NCBI GenBank assembly: GCA_003554005.1
Contig: PWEU01000269.1
Location: 1-6,491 of the forward strand
Length of the DNA: 6,491 nucleotides
DNA from: Nitriliruptoraceae bacterium
Lineage (GTDB): Bacteria > Actinomycetota > Nitriliruptoria > Nitriliruptorales > Nitriliruptoraceae
Direction of reading: 5' to 3'
This document shows, piece by piece, positions 6,061-6,491 of the stretch. Position 1 is the first letter of the stretch. The number at the start of each line of letters is the position of its first letter. Below the pieces are notes generated by a model. The model ran no database searches and was not told where the DNA came from. It worked only from the letters and a program-made list of their open reading frames with translations. A program made the translations under genes and the position numbers.

Positions 6061-6222
6061 CTACTGAGGACCGGAGGGCTCCCGAGCGAGGTCCAGACTG
6101 CGGGCATCCGCACGCCCCCACGGACCGATGCGCAACGCCCGTTGGTTCCACCCACGACCGGGCGCCATCACCGTGACTGGGGTCTGCACAGACCTTGGTC
6201 GGCGGCGGTGAGGGTGGGTCAT
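6061..6222 (-). CDS. Short ORF coupled to the excisionase-like gene, unrecognised
   Basis: A 53-residue ORF starting at an ATG that shares ATGA with the stop of the upstream HTH gene on the same strand. It is basic and Pro/Arg-rich (MTHPHRRRPRS at the start, GRGWNQRALRIGPWGRADA in the middle), with no domain I recognise and no Shine-Dalgarno. In actinobacterial integrative elements the integrase gene commonly begins right after xis, but nothing here resembles a tyrosine or serine integrase. It may be a remnant, a chance frame or a small coupled gene. The palindrome at 6181-6194 lies within it. Low confidence that it is translated. Confidence 0.25.
   Translation of the reverse strand: MTHPHRRRPRSVQTPVTVMAPGRGWNQRALRIGPWGRADARSLDLAREPSGPQ
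6181..6194. repeat. Inverted repeat GGTCTG-CA-CAGACC
   Basis: Six-base perfect arms (6181-6186 and 6189-6194) around CA, about 25 bases beyond the stop of the excisionase-like gene on the minus strand. There is no following T-run on either strand, so it is not a clear intrinsic terminator. A protein binding site near a lost att or int region is possible. Only the symmetry is certain. Confidence 0.45.
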
Positions 6223-6440
6223 GCGGCGGGTTTGTAGGTCCAGCCGAGCATGGCGTACAGCTTGGCGGTGGGGACGAGGAGCCGTCGGCCGATGCGGATG
6301 GTGGGGATCTCGCCGCGGGCGACGGCGCGGTAGGCGGCGGAGCGGCTGATGCCGAGCAGCCGGGCGGCTTCGGGGATGGTCATGGTGGCGGGGTGCGGAG
6401 GGTGTGGCGGCTGGCCGGTGAGGGTTGCGGCGGGGTTCAT
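6219..6440 (-). CDS. xis: Excisionase-family helix-turn-helix DNA-binding protein
   Basis: A 73-residue protein. After a Pro-rich N-terminal stretch (1-19) comes a winged HTH of the excisionase/MerR-like type at about 20-64: MTIPEAARLLGISRSAAYRAV forms the HTH (residues 20-40), and GEIPTIRIGRRLLVPTAKL is the wing and closing helix. Such proteins act as recombination directionality factors for integrases of phages and integrative elements, or as small transcriptional regulators. The ATG at 6440 is supported by GGAGGA on the minus strand at 6451-6446, five bases upstream. The internal ATG at 6383 has no RBS. The frame stays open to the right window edge, so a longer form cannot be excluded. No integrase follows on this strand, which is unusual for a functional xis. 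Confidence 0.82.
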   Translation of the reverse strand: MNPAATLTGQPPHPPHPATMTIPEAARLLGISRSAAYRAVARGEIPTIRIGRRLLVPTAKLYAMLGWTYKPAA

Positions 6441-6491
6441 CTCGGTCCTCCAGTCGTTGCGGGTGGCGTGTACGTAGTCCCCCGGCGGCGG
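6437..6491 (-). CDS. Possible 3' end of an upstream gene overlapping xis by ATGA
   Basis: On the minus strand, 17 codons open from the window edge end in TGA at 6439-6437, which shares ATGA with the xis start. The visible tail is Thr/Pro/Arg-rich. This would fit a gene lying just before xis in the same transcript, such as a replication or regulatory gene of an integrative element, but too little is visible to tell coding from chance. The Shine-Dalgarno of xis lies inside it. Confidence 0.2.
   Translation of the reverse strand, partial: RRRGTTYTPPATTGGPR

Noticed and set aside
5924..6067. 47-codon plus-strand ORF after the operon
   Set aside because: Third positions are not GC-rich as in the real genes here, there is no good ribosome binding site and no recognisable domain.

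Overview
The window is high-GC DNA with GTG and TTG starts, short gene overlaps and GC-rich third codon positions. Together with the protein types (VapBC, a long FtsX-type permease, an ECF sigma factor with the SHFRRRAAERR segment, a MerR/Xis-like small HTH protein), this points to an actinobacterium. A deep-branching class such as Nitriliruptoria or Acidimicrobiia is possible, but that is a guess from style, not something the sequence proves.

Left edge (1-583, minus strand): a VapBC-type toxin-antitoxin pair. The AbrB/SpoVT-fold antitoxin is complete. The PIN-domain toxin starts inside the antitoxin stop codon (GTGA overlap) and runs off the left end, so its last residues are missing. Positions 584-888 form the intergenic space between this pair and the divergent operon; it holds only weak operator-like symmetry.

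Centre (889-5782, plus strand): five genes in which every junction overlaps, so almost certainly one operon. In order they are: a small exported protein with a PKD/Ig-like look; an 874-residue single-chain FtsX/MacB-type ABC permease with a very large extracytoplasmic domain; its ABC ATPase; an ECF sigma factor; and a single-pass membrane protein sitting where an anti-sigma factor is expected. My reading is that the exported protein and permease face the cell surface, the ATPase drives the permease as a mechanotransmission or export machine, and the sigma/anti-sigma pair links envelope state to transcription. The domain calls are firm. The joint function is inference.

Right edge (5783-6491): about 430 bases without a convincing gene, containing a tandem 9-bp repeat next to a 17-bp imperfect palindrome (5812-5853) and a second palindrome (6181-6194). 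Then, on the minus strand, comes a 73-residue excisionase-like HTH protein. No integrase follows it, only a 53-codon ORF that overlaps its stop by ATGA. This looks like the edge or a remnant of an integrative element. The hexamer CGATCG occurs 16 times by hand count, all between 1579 and 5426 and none in the flanks.
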